Part shown: piece by piece, positions 43,802 to 53,500 of the stretch
How the letters are laid out: each line of letters starts with the position of its first letter
Numbering within the stretch: position 1 is the first letter of the stretch
Source of the DNA: Chitiniphilus eburneus
Lineage (GTDB): Bacteria; Pseudomonadota; Gammaproteobacteria; Burkholderiales; Chitinibacteraceae
Reading direction: 5' to 3'
Assembly (NCBI RefSeq): GCF_005048205.1
Contig: NZ_SUMF01000021.1
Location: 1 to 59,518, forward strand
Length of the DNA stretch: 59,518 nucleotides
Notes under the pieces: generated by a model
Told to the model about the DNA's origin: nothing
The model's database searches: none
The model's input: the letters and a program-made list of their open reading frames with translations, nothing else
Made by a program: the position numbers and the translations under genes

Positions 43802-43869
43802 CGCGGGATCAACCCACGATGCCTGCGTGCCGGTGCGGTATTCGAACCGCTTACCCCAGGGCGCACATC
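43802..43869 (-). ncRNA. Two further T-arm-like hairpins of the rtc leader array
   Basis: Minus strand: GCGGT-TCGAAT-ACCGC (with TTCGAAT as T-loop core) is embedded in outer pairing GATG/CATC and TGCG/CGCA (43818-43869), and CGTGGG-TTGAT-CCCGCG follows (43802-43818). Both resemble diverged tRNA T-arms. The predicted transcription start lies 14 bases upstream of this unit. Confidence 0.5.
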
Positions 43870-43893
43870 GTTGCGGCAGTCCCTGGAATAGTT

Positions 43894-43909
43894 AGCAAAA
43901 GTCGTGCCA
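43894..43909 (-). promoter_or_regulatory. Sigma-54 promoter of the rtc operon
   Basis: TGGCACGACTTTTGCT matches the -24/-12 consensus TGGCAC-N5-TTGCW, with GG and GC at the correct spacing. Transcription would start near 43883, just before the tRNA-like array. The divergent gene encodes RtcR, the expected sigma-54 activator. Confidence 0.92.
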
Positions 43910-44008
43910 GATGCTCAACGATGAAGAAAAATTCCATAACACTATGTTTTTGATTGATTTTTATCTTTACCACCATCACCAAGCCATAAACCCATGTCGG
44001 AATTTCAT

Positions 44009-44048
44009 ATACAATTCGATCGTTATTTATCTTTTTGTATAATTCGAT
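44009..44048. promoter_or_regulatory. Candidate RtcR upstream activating site
   Basis: AATTCGAT occurs twice (44013-44020, 44041-44048), and ATACAA / TTGTAT (44009-44014, 44035-44040) form an inverted pair. The site is 125-165 bases upstream of the predicted sigma-54 start and overlaps the rtcR start, a usual place for a bacterial enhancer and for autoregulation. Confidence 0.35.
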
Positions 44049-45666
44049 GAAGAAGACCGTCGCCTTTGGCTTTGTCGGCACCACACTCGATTACGTCGGC
44101 AAGGGCGGCCAGCGTTGGGACAAGTGGCGACCCACCATCGGGCTGTGCCAGCAGGAAGACCTGCTGATCGACCGGCTGGAGCTGCTGCACGACAGCCGCA
44201 GCCGGGGGCTGTTTGCCCGCTTGCAGCAGGACATCGCACAGGTCTCGCCCGGCACCGAAGTACGCAGCGTGGAGATCAACCTGCGCGATCCGTGGGATTT
44301 CGAGGAGGTTTACAGCGCGCTGCACGATTTCGCGCGAGGCTATGCCTTCGACCCGGACCACGAGGATTACCTGATCCACATCACCACTGGCACGCACGTA
44401 GCGCAGATCTGCTGGTTCCTGCTGGCGGAGGCACGCTATCTGCCGGCACGGCTGGTGCAGACGTCACCGCCGATCCAGCGCAAGGAACAAGGCGTGGCCG
44501 GTAGTTACGCGCTGATCGACCTGGATCTGTCGCGCTACGACAAGATCGCCACCCGGTTTGCCCACGAGCAGGCGGAGACGCTGTCGTTTCTCAAATCCGG
44601 CATCGCCACGCGCAATGCGCGCTTCAACCGGATGATCGAGCAGATCGAGCGCGTGGCAGCGCGCTCGAAGGCACCGATGCTACTGTGCGGCCCCACCGGC
44701 GCCGGCAAATCGTTCCTGGCGCGGCGCATCTACGAGATGAAAAAGGCGCGACATCAGCTCACCGGCCGCTTTGTCGAGGTCAACTGCGCCACACTACGCG
44801 GCGTCAATGCGATGTCCGATCTGTTCGGCCATGTGAAAGGCGCATTCACCGGCGCGCAGACCGAGCGCGCCGGGCTGTTGCGCAGCGCGGACGGCGGGCT
44901 GCTGTTTCTCGATGAAATCGGCGAGCTGGGGCTGGACGAGCAGGCAATGCTGCTCAAGGCCATCGAGGAAAAACGCTTCTTCCCATTCGGCAGCGATCGC
45001 GAGGTAACCAGCGGCTTCCAGTTGATCGCCGGCACCATGCGCGACCTGGGCCAGTGGGTGGCCCAGGGCCGTTTTCGCGAAGACCTCCACGCGCGGATCA
45101 ACCTGTGGACCTACGCGCTGCCGGGGCTGGCGGAGCGCGTCGAGGATCTGGAACCGAACCTGGATTTCGAGCTGGCCCGGTTTGCCGCGGAATACGGCGA
45201 GCAGGTGCGCTTCAATGCCGAGGCACGGCGCGCCTATCTGAAGTTCGCCGCTTCGCCCGACGCCACCTGGAGCGGCAACTTCCGCGAGCTGTCGGCCTCG
45301 GTCACGCGCATGGCTACGCTGGCCGACGCGGGGCGCATCACCGAAGCCGGGGTGGAAGAGGAAATCGCCCGTCTGCGCGGTAGCTGGCGGGCACAGGATG
45401 CATCGCCACTGCACGATCTGCTCGGCGAGCGCCACGCACAGCTCGACCTGTTCGATCGGCTGCAACTGGAAAACGTGATCGCAGTCTGCCGCCAGGCCGA
45501 TACGCTGTCCGATGCCGGCCGGCGACTGTTCAGTGTGTCGCGCCAGGAGAAGGCCAAGCCCAACGATGCGGATCGCCTGCGCAAATATCTGGCGCGTTAC
45601 GACCTGGATTGGCAAAAAATCCACACCTGGATCAATACGCAGGCCCCGGCCCGTGGGCACACTTGA
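44047..45666 (+). CDS. rtcR: Sigma-54-dependent transcriptional activator RtcR
   Basis: The 539-residue protein has an N-terminal CARF-like regulatory domain (about 1-180; 'KTVAFGFVGTTLDYVGKGGQ' and 'DYLIHITTGTHVAQICWFLL'), an AAA+ domain with Walker A 'GPTGAGKSF' near residue 215, GAFTGA at about 265-270 and 'GGLLFLDEIGEL', and a C-terminal helical DNA-binding part. It matches E. coli RtcR throughout, which sets the start at 44047 although no ribosome site is obvious. In Salmonella the CARF domain binds tRNA fragments with cyclic-phosphate ends. It is divergent from the rtc operon. Confidence 0.96.
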   Translation: MKKTVAFGFVGTTLDYVGKGGQRWDKWRPTIGLCQQEDLLIDRLELLHDSRSRGLFARLQQDIAQVSPGTEVRSVEINLRDPWDFEEVYSALHDFARGYAFDPDHEDYLIHITTGTHVAQICWFLLAEARYLPARLVQTSPPIQRKEQGVAGSYALIDLDLSRYDKIATRFAHEQAETLSFLKSGIATRNARFNRMIEQIERVAARSKAPMLLCGPTGAGKSFLARRIYEMKKARHQLTGRFVEVNCATLRGVNAMSDLFGHVKGAFTGAQTERAGLLRSADGGLLFLDEIGELGLDEQAMLLKAIEEKRFFPFGSDREVTSGFQLIAGTMRDLGQWVAQGRFREDLHARINLWTYALPGLAERVEDLEPNLDFELARFAAEYGEQVRFNAEARRAYLKFAASPDATWSGNFRELSASVTRMATLADAGRITEAGVEEEIARLRGSWRAQDASPLHDLLGERHAQLDLFDRLQLENVIAVCRQADTLSDAGRRLFSVSRQEKAKPNDADRLRKYLARYDLDWQKIHTWINTQAPARGHT

Positions 45667-45705
45667 TCCGTAAGTAAAAATTCAAACTTCGCAAGGCCCA
45701 TATCA

Positions 45706-45987
45706 ATGATTTATCTCTGGCTAGCCCTCGCCCTGGCCGCTGTTGCCGGTCTGTTCTATCTGATCACCTACAACCCCTGGCTGGACCGCTACTGGCGCCG
45801 CCTGCCCACGCGCGATGAGTACCTGGCCATGCACCCCCAGACCCGTAGCGACGAAGCAGCGCACCCCGGCTGCTGCCATTGCGACGGACGCGAGATGCTG
45901 GATCTCGGCCTGGCCCGGCTGACCGATTATCGCCGCCAGTTCATGTGCCGCCAGTGCAAACGCCTGCTGTGGCGGGAGCAGGACTGA
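45706..45987 (+). CDS. Small membrane protein with zinc-ribbon-like tail
   Basis: The 93-residue protein has one N-terminal membrane segment ('YLWLALALAAVAGLFYLITY') and a cytoplasmic or periplasmic tail with 'CCHCDGREM' and 'FMCRQCKRLLWRE', giving a CxxC...CxxC arrangement like the zinc ribbon protein of the divergent operon, though the sequences are otherwise unlike. It starts 39 bases after rtcR with AAGG upstream and may be cotranscribed with it. No family is recognised. Confidence 0.75.
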   Translation: MIYLWLALALAAVAGLFYLITYNPWLDRYWRRLPTRDEYLAMHPQTRSDEAAHPGCCHCDGREMLDLGLARLTDYRRQFMCRQCKRLLWREQD

Positions 45988-46176
45988 GGCATTTTTCCTT
46001 ACAAATTTTCCTTCGCTCGCCGTGTACCCGGGAACACGCAGTGACGCGGGTTTGCGGGCATCAAGCGACCTGATTTTTCCTGTATGCCTGGCCCCTCCGT
46101 CAGCATCCCGTCATCCCGCCTTGAAGGGCCAGGGGAATCGCGGTAGGCTCGAATTACCCTTTTCCCGACATCCGCC

Positions 46177-47220
46177 ATGCATACGGCCGCCCTTGCCGAA
46201 ATCACGCACCTGATCAACGAAAGCATCCGGCTCACCTACACCGAGCCGCATGCGTCGCTCAAGCTGGCCGAAGACGCCAGCCGCCTGGCAAGCGCCTGTC
46301 CGGAGCCGCTGCTGGCAGCCAGCGCGTGGCAGCGCTACGGCAACATGCTGTTCGCCTTCGGCCAGATTCCCGAAGGGCAGATGGCGCACCTGAAGGCGCT
46401 GACCATCGCGGAAACGGAAGACCTGCCCGCGCTGCGCGGCGAGTTGCTCCAGGAACTGGCCGGCGCCTATTACACCCAGGGCGATTTCGACGAGGCCATT
46501 TCCTACTGGGCGGATTGCCTGACCGGCGATGCCAACGGCTTCTCCACCGAAACCCGCATCTATGCGTACATTGGCCTGGGACAGGTGTATTTCGCCCACG
46601 AGCAATTTCCCATGGCGTTGGCGCAGCACCTGAACGCACAGGCGCTGACCACCGACCAGATGACGCTGGAACTGCGCGCGCGGGTCTGGATCAACCTGGC
46701 CGCCGATCAGATCGCGCTGCATCTCTGGCAGGACGCGAACGCCACGCTCGATCTGGCCTGGCCGCTGGCGCTGAAGGATGGTCACAAGGAGTACCAGGGC
46801 GAGATCCTGGTCTATCGCGCCGAGGTGGCGCTGGGCCTGGGCGACACCGCCACCGCGTGGGATTTCGTTGCCCAGGCCGAACAACTGCGCCGCGTGTGGC
46901 ACTGGGGCGAGACCTCGGAACTGATGCTTAAATCGCGCATCCTGGTGGCCGAGGGGCGCCTGGATGCGGCCCTCAAGGCCATCCACCATGCGCTGGACCG
47001 CTCCAACGAGACCGGCACCGGCCACAAGACCTTCAAAGCACATCACCTGCTGGCACAGATCTACCGCCAGTTGGGCGATCAACCCGCAGCAGAGCACCAT
47101 CATCGGTTGTACCAGGAAGCCTACAAGCGCATCGTCAGTACCAGCTCCTACAACAAGCTTCAGGCCCTGGAACAACGCCTCGCGTCAGGAATCAGCCCGA
47201 CGTCCGCCCCTCATCCGTGA
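46177..47220 (+). CDS. Tetratricopeptide-repeat protein (paralog 1)
   Basis: The 347-residue, all-helical protein contains about eight TPR-like units, for example 'LAGAYYTQGDFDEAISYW', 'YIGLGQVYFAHEQFPMALAQ' and 'LLAQIYRQLGDQPAAEHHHR'. No catalytic domain or signal peptide is present, so it is a cytoplasmic scaffold. It is the first of three consecutive paralogs that share the same repeat order; the third carries a GGDEF domain. Ribosome sites are weak in all three. It resembles the TPR sensor halves of MalT/GGDEF-type signalling proteins. Confidence 0.85.
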   Translation: MHTAALAEITHLINESIRLTYTEPHASLKLAEDASRLASACPEPLLAASAWQRYGNMLFAFGQIPEGQMAHLKALTIAETEDLPALRGELLQELAGAYYTQGDFDEAISYWADCLTGDANGFSTETRIYAYIGLGQVYFAHEQFPMALAQHLNAQALTTDQMTLELRARVWINLAADQIALHLWQDANATLDLAWPLALKDGHKEYQGEILVYRAEVALGLGDTATAWDFVAQAEQLRRVWHWGETSELMLKSRILVAEGRLDAALKAIHHALDRSNETGTGHKTFKAHHLLAQIYRQLGDQPAAEHHHRLYQEAYKRIVSTSSYNKLQALEQRLASGISPTSAPHP

Positions 47221-47592
47221 CGGACGCCGGTGGCGAGGGGCGTCATTGCCCGCGCCAATGCAAGGATCATTCCGCTTTCTCCAGTAATGCCCGCATACGC
47301 GAATGATGCGGAACGGCAAGAAAGCGCTTCCAAACGCGTGGAGCCGTCAATGAATCGAATCACTGTTCACCCCCTCCCCCGCCAGCAAGCCCGGCGCGGC
47401 CAGCCCGGGCCGGTCGCGAGCGCGGTGTTCATCAATCGCGTGCGCAACGGCACCGGCGCGCGAAGGACTGCCCCCGGCAATGACGCACCGCCCGGGTGCG
47501 CAGCGACCTGACCCCTCCTGCCCACCCGGCGCCCCAGTTGGGGACCGGGAGGGCGCATGTTACGCTTCACGCCTGATTGCGGCCCTATCACC
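47221..47592. other. Intergenic region between TPR paralogs 1 and 2
   Basis: The 372 bases contain no convincing gene. An open frame from 47230 to 47511 has no recognisable motif. GGCGCCCCAGTTGGGG and CCCTCC-rich stretches near the end may form leader structure. Confidence 0.4.
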
Positions 47593-48597
47593 ATGACTGA
47601 TCTCCCCATCTTGTTGCAGCGTGCCCGAAAGCTGGTCCACCACCAAAGTGCCGAAGCAATGGCCTTGGCGACCCAGGCCCGCAAGCTGGCGCAGAGCCAG
47701 GACGATGCGCAAAGCGAATCGCAAGCGCTGACGGTGTTCGCGCATGGTCTGTTCATGTTCGGCCGCTCGCTCGAAGCCCAGGACACGCTGCTGGAAGCGC
47801 TGGTGCTCGGTGAAAAGCGGGATATCGGCGCCGCCCGTGGCGAGGCGCTGCAACTGGCCGGGCGCGTTGCCTACACGCTGGGCGACTACGACCGCGCCGC
47901 CGACTGCTGGTGCGCCTGCATCGAACTCGAAGACAGCCAGATCAACGCTGCTGAGCGTATCCAGGCCCATATCGGGCTGGGACAGTTGCGCTACGCCCAT
48001 CAGCATCTCGAACTGGCGCTGGCCCATCACCAGCGTGCCGCGCAACTGGCCGAGAACTGCGACAACGTCTATCTCACCTGCACCAGCTTCATCAATATCG
48101 CCGCCGACCTGGTGCAACTGGGCCGCGCCGACGAAGCCATCGCCATCCTCAAGAAGACCCTGCCGTTGGTGCGCGAAGACCAGAACTACCAGTTCGAAGC
48201 GGAGATCTTCGGCATGTTCGGCCTGATCCGCATGCAGGCGGGCGAGTACGAAGCCGCGCGCATGAGCCTGATGGTGGCGCTGAAAATCAATCGCCTGCAC
48301 ATCAACACCTGGGGCGAGGCCTCGGTGCTGTTGCGGCTGGGTCGATGCAGCCTGGAATCGGACGAACTGGACATGGCGGTCGAGCAGTTCGCCCGCGCGC
48401 AAATGCTGGCCGAATCGATGAGTTCGCTGCCATTGCTGTCCGAACTGGAGCAATCGCTGGCCGAGTTGCACCTGCGCAGCGGCGATGCCGAAGCGGCCGC
48501 GCAGCATCAGGCGCGGCACGAAAGCCTGCGGCAGAAGCTGTTCATGCAGACTCACTGCCCACGCTTTGCCAACCTGGAATTGCGCCTGCTCGAATAA
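47593..48597 (+). CDS. Tetratricopeptide-repeat protein (paralog 2)
   Basis: The 334-residue protein has TPR-like units such as 'LAGRVAYTLGDYDRAADCW', 'HIGLGQLRYAHQHLELALAH' and 'FGLIRMQAGEYEAARMSLMV', aligned in order with its neighbours. No effector domain follows. ATG 47593 ('MTDLPILLQRARKLVHHQ') is preferred to 47557 because it fits the N-terminal length of paralog 1; neither has a strong ribosome site. It may be an adaptor that competes with or modulates the GGDEF-bearing third paralog (inference). Confidence 0.85.
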   Translation: MTDLPILLQRARKLVHHQSAEAMALATQARKLAQSQDDAQSESQALTVFAHGLFMFGRSLEAQDTLLEALVLGEKRDIGAARGEALQLAGRVAYTLGDYDRAADCWCACIELEDSQINAAERIQAHIGLGQLRYAHQHLELALAHHQRAAQLAENCDNVYLTCTSFINIAADLVQLGRADEAIAILKKTLPLVREDQNYQFEAEIFGMFGLIRMQAGEYEAARMSLMVALKINRLHINTWGEASVLLRLGRCSLESDELDMAVEQFARAQMLAESMSSLPLLSELEQSLAELHLRSGDAEAAAQHQARHESLRQKLFMQTHCPRFANLELRLLE

Positions 48598-48727
48598 ATC
48601 GGGCGCCGCTTCGCCCGGGGCCGCCAGATACATACATTTCGGCCTGCCCCCCTTGCAAGCCATGTCTTGCCGCCCCCCGCGCCGAGGGCTATCTTGGCGA
48701 ATAACCCTTTCAAATCACCGGTCTTCA

Positions 48728-50314
48728 ATGGATCAGTCCAGCCCGACCCTGGAATCCGTCGATGCGCTCAACGCGCAGGCGCGCATTCTTTTCCATTCCC
48801 GCAGCGAAGAAAGCCGCGTGATTGCGGAGCTGGCTTGTCGGCAGTCGGTGACGTTGTCCTACAGCAATGGCTTCGTGCACGGCCTGATCAACGCGGCCAT
48901 GGCCGTCACGCTCCAGGGCGGCTACCTGGAAGCCGTGGCGATGATGCGGCACAGCCTGTTCCTGGCGGAGGTCTATGGCCTGCGCATTCCGGTGGCCGAG
49001 TGCATCCAGGAAATCGCCCGCTCGTACTACACACTGGCCGATTACGACCGCGCGCTCCAGTACTGGGCACAATGCCTGGACGTCTCGCGCGATCACGCGG
49101 CGCAGGAAAGCTACGTGATGGCGCTGATCGGCATCGGCCAAATCTACTTCGCCCATCAGGATTTCGATACCGCGCTGCGCCACCACGAAAAGGCGCGCGA
49201 CGCGCTGAACGCGGAGGTGCCCGAACACCTGCATGCCATGGTGCCGATCAATATCGGCATGGATCTACTGCAACTGCGGCGCCTGGATGAAGCACTGCAC
49301 GAGCTGGAAATCGGCCTGAACCGTGCGCTGCATACCAAGAATCGTGAGTTCGAGGCCGACGCCCACCACGCCATCGGGCTGGTGCGGCTGGCACAAGGCC
49401 AGCCCGACCTGGCCGAGCGTCACCTCTACATCGCCATCGATGTCTGCCAGCGCTTCGGCAAGCTGTGGGGCGAAGCCAACAGCCGCGTGGCGATGGGGCA
49501 GGTGGAACTGGCGCGCGGCCACCCCGTCGGCGCCATCCGCCACTTGCAGGAAGCACGCGAACTGGCCTACCAGATCGGCGCGCAGCACCTGCTGTTACAG
49601 GTGGAGCTGCATTTCGCCACCGCACAGGAAATGCTGGGCGAGTACGCGCAGGCATTGCAGCACTTCAAGCATTATCACGATCGCCAGCTCGAGGTGATGC
49701 GGCAGACCTCGCCGTTCAAGATGCAGGCCATGGAAATGCGACTGGAAATCGAAAAGGCGCGGCTGGAAAACGACGGGCTCAAGCGCCAGCACGCCAGCCA
49801 GCGCCGCGAGCTGCGCCGTGCCGAACGCATGGCCAGCCAGGACAGCCTGACCGGCGTGCTCAACCGCCGTGGCCTGGAACGCCTGGGCGGCACCGTCTTC
49901 GGCCGCTGCCGCGAGGACGGTACGCCGCTGGCACTGCTGCTGCTCGATATCGATCATTTCAAACTGGTGAACGACGAGTTCGGCCATCTGGTCGGCGACA
50001 AGGTGCTGCGGCAGGTCGCGGCGCTGCTCAAATCCGGCTGTCGCCAGGACGATGTGGTCGGTCGCTTCGGCGGCGAGGAATTCCTGGTGCTGCTGCCAGG
50101 GCGCGATATCCACGCCGCCGTGGAAGTCGCCGAGCGCTTGCGCCGGCTGGTGGCCGAATGGAGCTGGAACCACATTGTCGAAGGTCTCGGGCTGACCCTG
50201 AGCGTCGGCGTTGCCGAGCGGCAATATGAGTTGACGCTCACCGAGCTGATCGAGAACGCCGACCGTCATCTTTACGGGGCCAAGACCAGCGGGCGCAATC
50301 GCGTTTCCACCTAG
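48728..50314 (+). CDS. TPR-GGDEF diguanylate cyclase (paralog 3)
   Basis: The 528-residue protein combines an N-terminal TPR array (residues ~10-330; 'IARSYYTLADYDRALQYW', 'LIGIGQIYFAHQDFDTALRH'), a coiled-coil linker ('EIEKARLENDGLKRQHASQR') and a GGDEF domain with 'DSLTGVLNRRGL', 'LLDIDHFKLVNDEFGHLVGD' and active-site GGEEF at about residue 448. An inhibitory I-site RxxD (RQDD) lies five residues before GGEEF. It should make cyclic di-GMP and be product-inhibited. It lacks any membrane segment, so the TPR region is the likely sensor or docking part. Confidence 0.94.
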   Translation: MDQSSPTLESVDALNAQARILFHSRSEESRVIAELACRQSVTLSYSNGFVHGLINAAMAVTLQGGYLEAVAMMRHSLFLAEVYGLRIPVAECIQEIARSYYTLADYDRALQYWAQCLDVSRDHAAQESYVMALIGIGQIYFAHQDFDTALRHHEKARDALNAEVPEHLHAMVPINIGMDLLQLRRLDEALHELEIGLNRALHTKNREFEADAHHAIGLVRLAQGQPDLAERHLYIAIDVCQRFGKLWGEANSRVAMGQVELARGHPVGAIRHLQEARELAYQIGAQHLLLQVELHFATAQEMLGEYAQALQHFKHYHDRQLEVMRQTSPFKMQAMEMRLEIEKARLENDGLKRQHASQRRELRRAERMASQDSLTGVLNRRGLERLGGTVFGRCREDGTPLALLLLDIDHFKLVNDEFGHLVGDKVLRQVAALLKSGCRQDDVVGRFGGEEFLVLLPGRDIHAAVEVAERLRRLVAEWSWNHIVEGLGLTLSVGVAERQYELTLTELIENADRHLYGAKTSGRNRVST

Positions 50315-50502
50315 GCGCCCCTTTGGCAGGAACACCCCCGCCCCGCCGTCTTCGGCGCGTATCGATAGCGCGCCCCTGCCGTACCGCGTGACTTTGAGAC
50401 GACCTGGCTCAAAACCCTAGCAAAAATGGGACTTTAGCCGATTCGTTTTCCGATAAAATCTCGGTTCCGCACTGCCGAATTTTCCGAGAGCCCGCCCACG
50501 AC

Positions 50503-53500
50503 ATGGCTGATCCGATCCCCCACATTCAAGAACGCCTGCGCGAGATTCCCTACAACTACACCTCGTTCTCCGATCATGAGATCGTGGTCCGGTTGCTCGG
50601 GTCCGATGCCTGGCGCGTGCTCGACGAATTGCGGCAGGAACGTGTCACCGGCCGCTCCGCGCGCATGCTGTTCGAGGTGCTGGGCGATATCTGGGCGGTC
50701 AAGCGCAACCCGTACCTGCAGGATGACCTGCTGGACAACGCCAAGCGGCTGAAGCTGCTGGTCGAAGCCCTGCACCATCGCCTGGGCGAAATCGACAAGC
50801 GTCGCCAGGGCAATGAGAAGGTGGGCCTGCTGGTGAAGCGCGGCCGTGAAGCCATCGATGGCTTCGAGCGCGAGTTCCGCGAAACCGCCGCGCTGCGCCG
50901 CAAGGTGATCAAGCGGATGGCGCCGCACACCCGGCGCGACAACATCTGCTTCGACGGGCTGGCGCGCGTCAGCCACGTGACCGACGCCACCGACTGGCGC
51001 GTCGAGTATCCCTTCGTCGTGCTGTCGCCGGATACCGAGGCCGAAATGGCGCCGCTGGTCGCCGCCTGCATCGAGTTGGGCCTGACCGTGATCCCGCGCG
51101 GTGGCGGCACCGGCTACACCGGCGGCGCCGTACCGCTGACGCCGATGTCGGCGGTGATCAACACCGAAAAACTCGATCTTCACAATGGCGTGGAGTTCAT
51201 CGACCTGCCCGGCTGCGCCGACAAGGTCGCCACCATCCAGTGCGGGGCCGGCGTGGTGACGCGCCGCGTGATGGAAGCCGCCGAAAACGCCGGACTGGTG
51301 TTCGCGGTGGACCCGACCTCGGCCGACGCATCGTGCATCGGCGGCAATGTGGCGATGAACGCCGGCGGCAAGAAGGCCGTGCTGTGGGGCACTGCGCTCG
51401 ACAACCTTGCCAGTTGGAAGATGGTCGATCCGGACGGCAACTGGAAATTCATCGAACGCCTGGACCATAACCTCGGCAAGATCCACGACGCCGAACAGGC
51501 CACGTTCCGCGTCACCACCTACAAGCCCGATGGCAAAACCCGCCTGGGCGAAGAAACGCTGGTGGTGCCCGGCTCGCATTTCCGCAAGGAAGGGCTGGGC
51601 AAGGACGTGACCGACAAGTTCCTCGCCGGCCTCCCCGGCGTGCAGAAGGAAGGCACCGATGGCCTGATCACGTCGGCGCGCTTCATCCTGCACCGCCTGC
51701 CCGCGCACACCCGCACCGTCTGCCTGGAATTCTTCGGCGAAGTCAGCCGCGCCGTGCCATCCATCGTCGAGATCAAGGATTACCTCGATGCCCACCCGGC
51801 GGTACAGCTCGCCGGCCTGGAACACCTGGACTGGCGCTATGTGCGGGCCGTCGGCTATGCCACCAAGGCCAAGTCCAAGGGCCGGCCGAAGATGGTGCTG
51901 ATCGCCGACCTGGTGTCGGACGATGAAGCCGCTGTAGGCGAGGCCGCCAGCCAGGTGGTACGGCTGGCCAACGCACGTACCGGCGAAGGCTTCATCGCCG
52001 TCTCGGCCGAAGCGCGCAAGAAATTCTGGCTGGACCGCGCCCGTACCGCCGCCATCGCCAAACACACCAATGCGTTCAAAATCAACGAAGACGTGGTGAT
52101 CCCGCTGCCGCGCCTCGGCGAATACTCCGACGAGATCGAACGCATCAACATCGAACTGTCGATCACCAACAAGATCGAGCTGCTCGACCGCCTTGCCGAC
52201 TTCTTCACCCACGGCCAGTTGCCGCTGGATCTGGCCGACTCGCCGATCAGCCGCGAAGCGCTGATCGGTGAACGCCGCGAGGCCGCGCTGGCGCTGGTCT
52301 ACACCGTGCGCGACCGCTGGAGCTGGCTGCTGGAAAACCTGGACGGCGCTTTCGAAAGCTATACCGCGCGCCACCCGGACGCCCCACTGGAAACAGGTGT
52401 CGGGGTCGAGAACATGCCGCAGAGCGTCTACCACGCACTGCGTGACTTCATGCTGCGCGTATCCTGGAAGCGCGAAGTCTGCGCCGAGCTGGAACTGCTG
52501 TTCGCCGACCGCAACAGCAAACCGGTGCTGGACGCGATCCATGCGCTGCACCAGAAAGTGCTCAAGGGCCGTACCTGGGTGGCACTGCACATGCACGCCG
52601 GCGACGGCAATGTGCACACCAATATCCCGGTGAACTCAGACGACTACGAGATGCTGCAACGCGCCCACCACGCGGTGGCGCGCATCATGGCCGTGGCGCG
52701 GCGGCTGAATGGCGTGATCTCGGGCGAGCATGGCATCGGCATCACCAAGTATGAGTTCCTCACCCGCGAGGAACTGGCGCCGTTCGAAGCCTACAAGCGC
52801 AAGGTCGATCCCGAGGGCCGCTTCAACAAGGGCAAGCTGCTGCCCGGCTCCGATCTGAGCAACGCCTACACGCCATCGTTCAGCCTGCTGGGCGCGGAAT
52901 CGCTGATCCTGGAGCAATCGGATATCGGCGCGATCTCCGATTCGATCAAGGATTGCCTGCGCTGCGGCAAGTGCAAGCCGGTGTGCTCCACGCACGTGCC
53001 GCGCGCCAACCTGCTCTACAGCCCGCGCAACAAGATCCTGGCCACCGGCCTGCTCACCGAGGCCTTCCTCTACGAAGAGCAGACCCGGCGCGGTATCTCG
53101 TTCCGCCACTTCGCGGAGCTTGCCGACGTGGCCGACCATTGCACGGTCTGCCACCGCTGCGTGAATCCCTGTCCGGTGAAGATCGACTTCGGCGACGTCA
53201 CGGTGGCAATGCGTAACTTCCTGCGCAAGGAAGGCAAGAAGCCGTTCAACCCCGGCACCGCGCTGGGCATGGCGTTCCTGACGATCAAGGACCCTGCCAC
53301 CATCAAGCTGCTGCGCGTCGGCATGGTGCAGCTCGGCTACAAGGCACAGCGCCTGGGCCACGCCCTGGCCAAACGGTTCGGCCTGATCCGCGGCATCACC
53401 CGGCAACCGCCGGCCACGCTGGGCAAGGCGCCGATCAAGGCGCAGGTGATCCACTTCATCAACAAGCCGCTGCCCGCCAAAGTGCCACTGAAGACCGCGC

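Noticed and set aside
50434..52617. 727-codon minus-strand frame opposite the DUF3683 oxidoreductase
   Set aside because: Antisense shadow; the plus strand has FAD and Fe-S motifs in the expected order.
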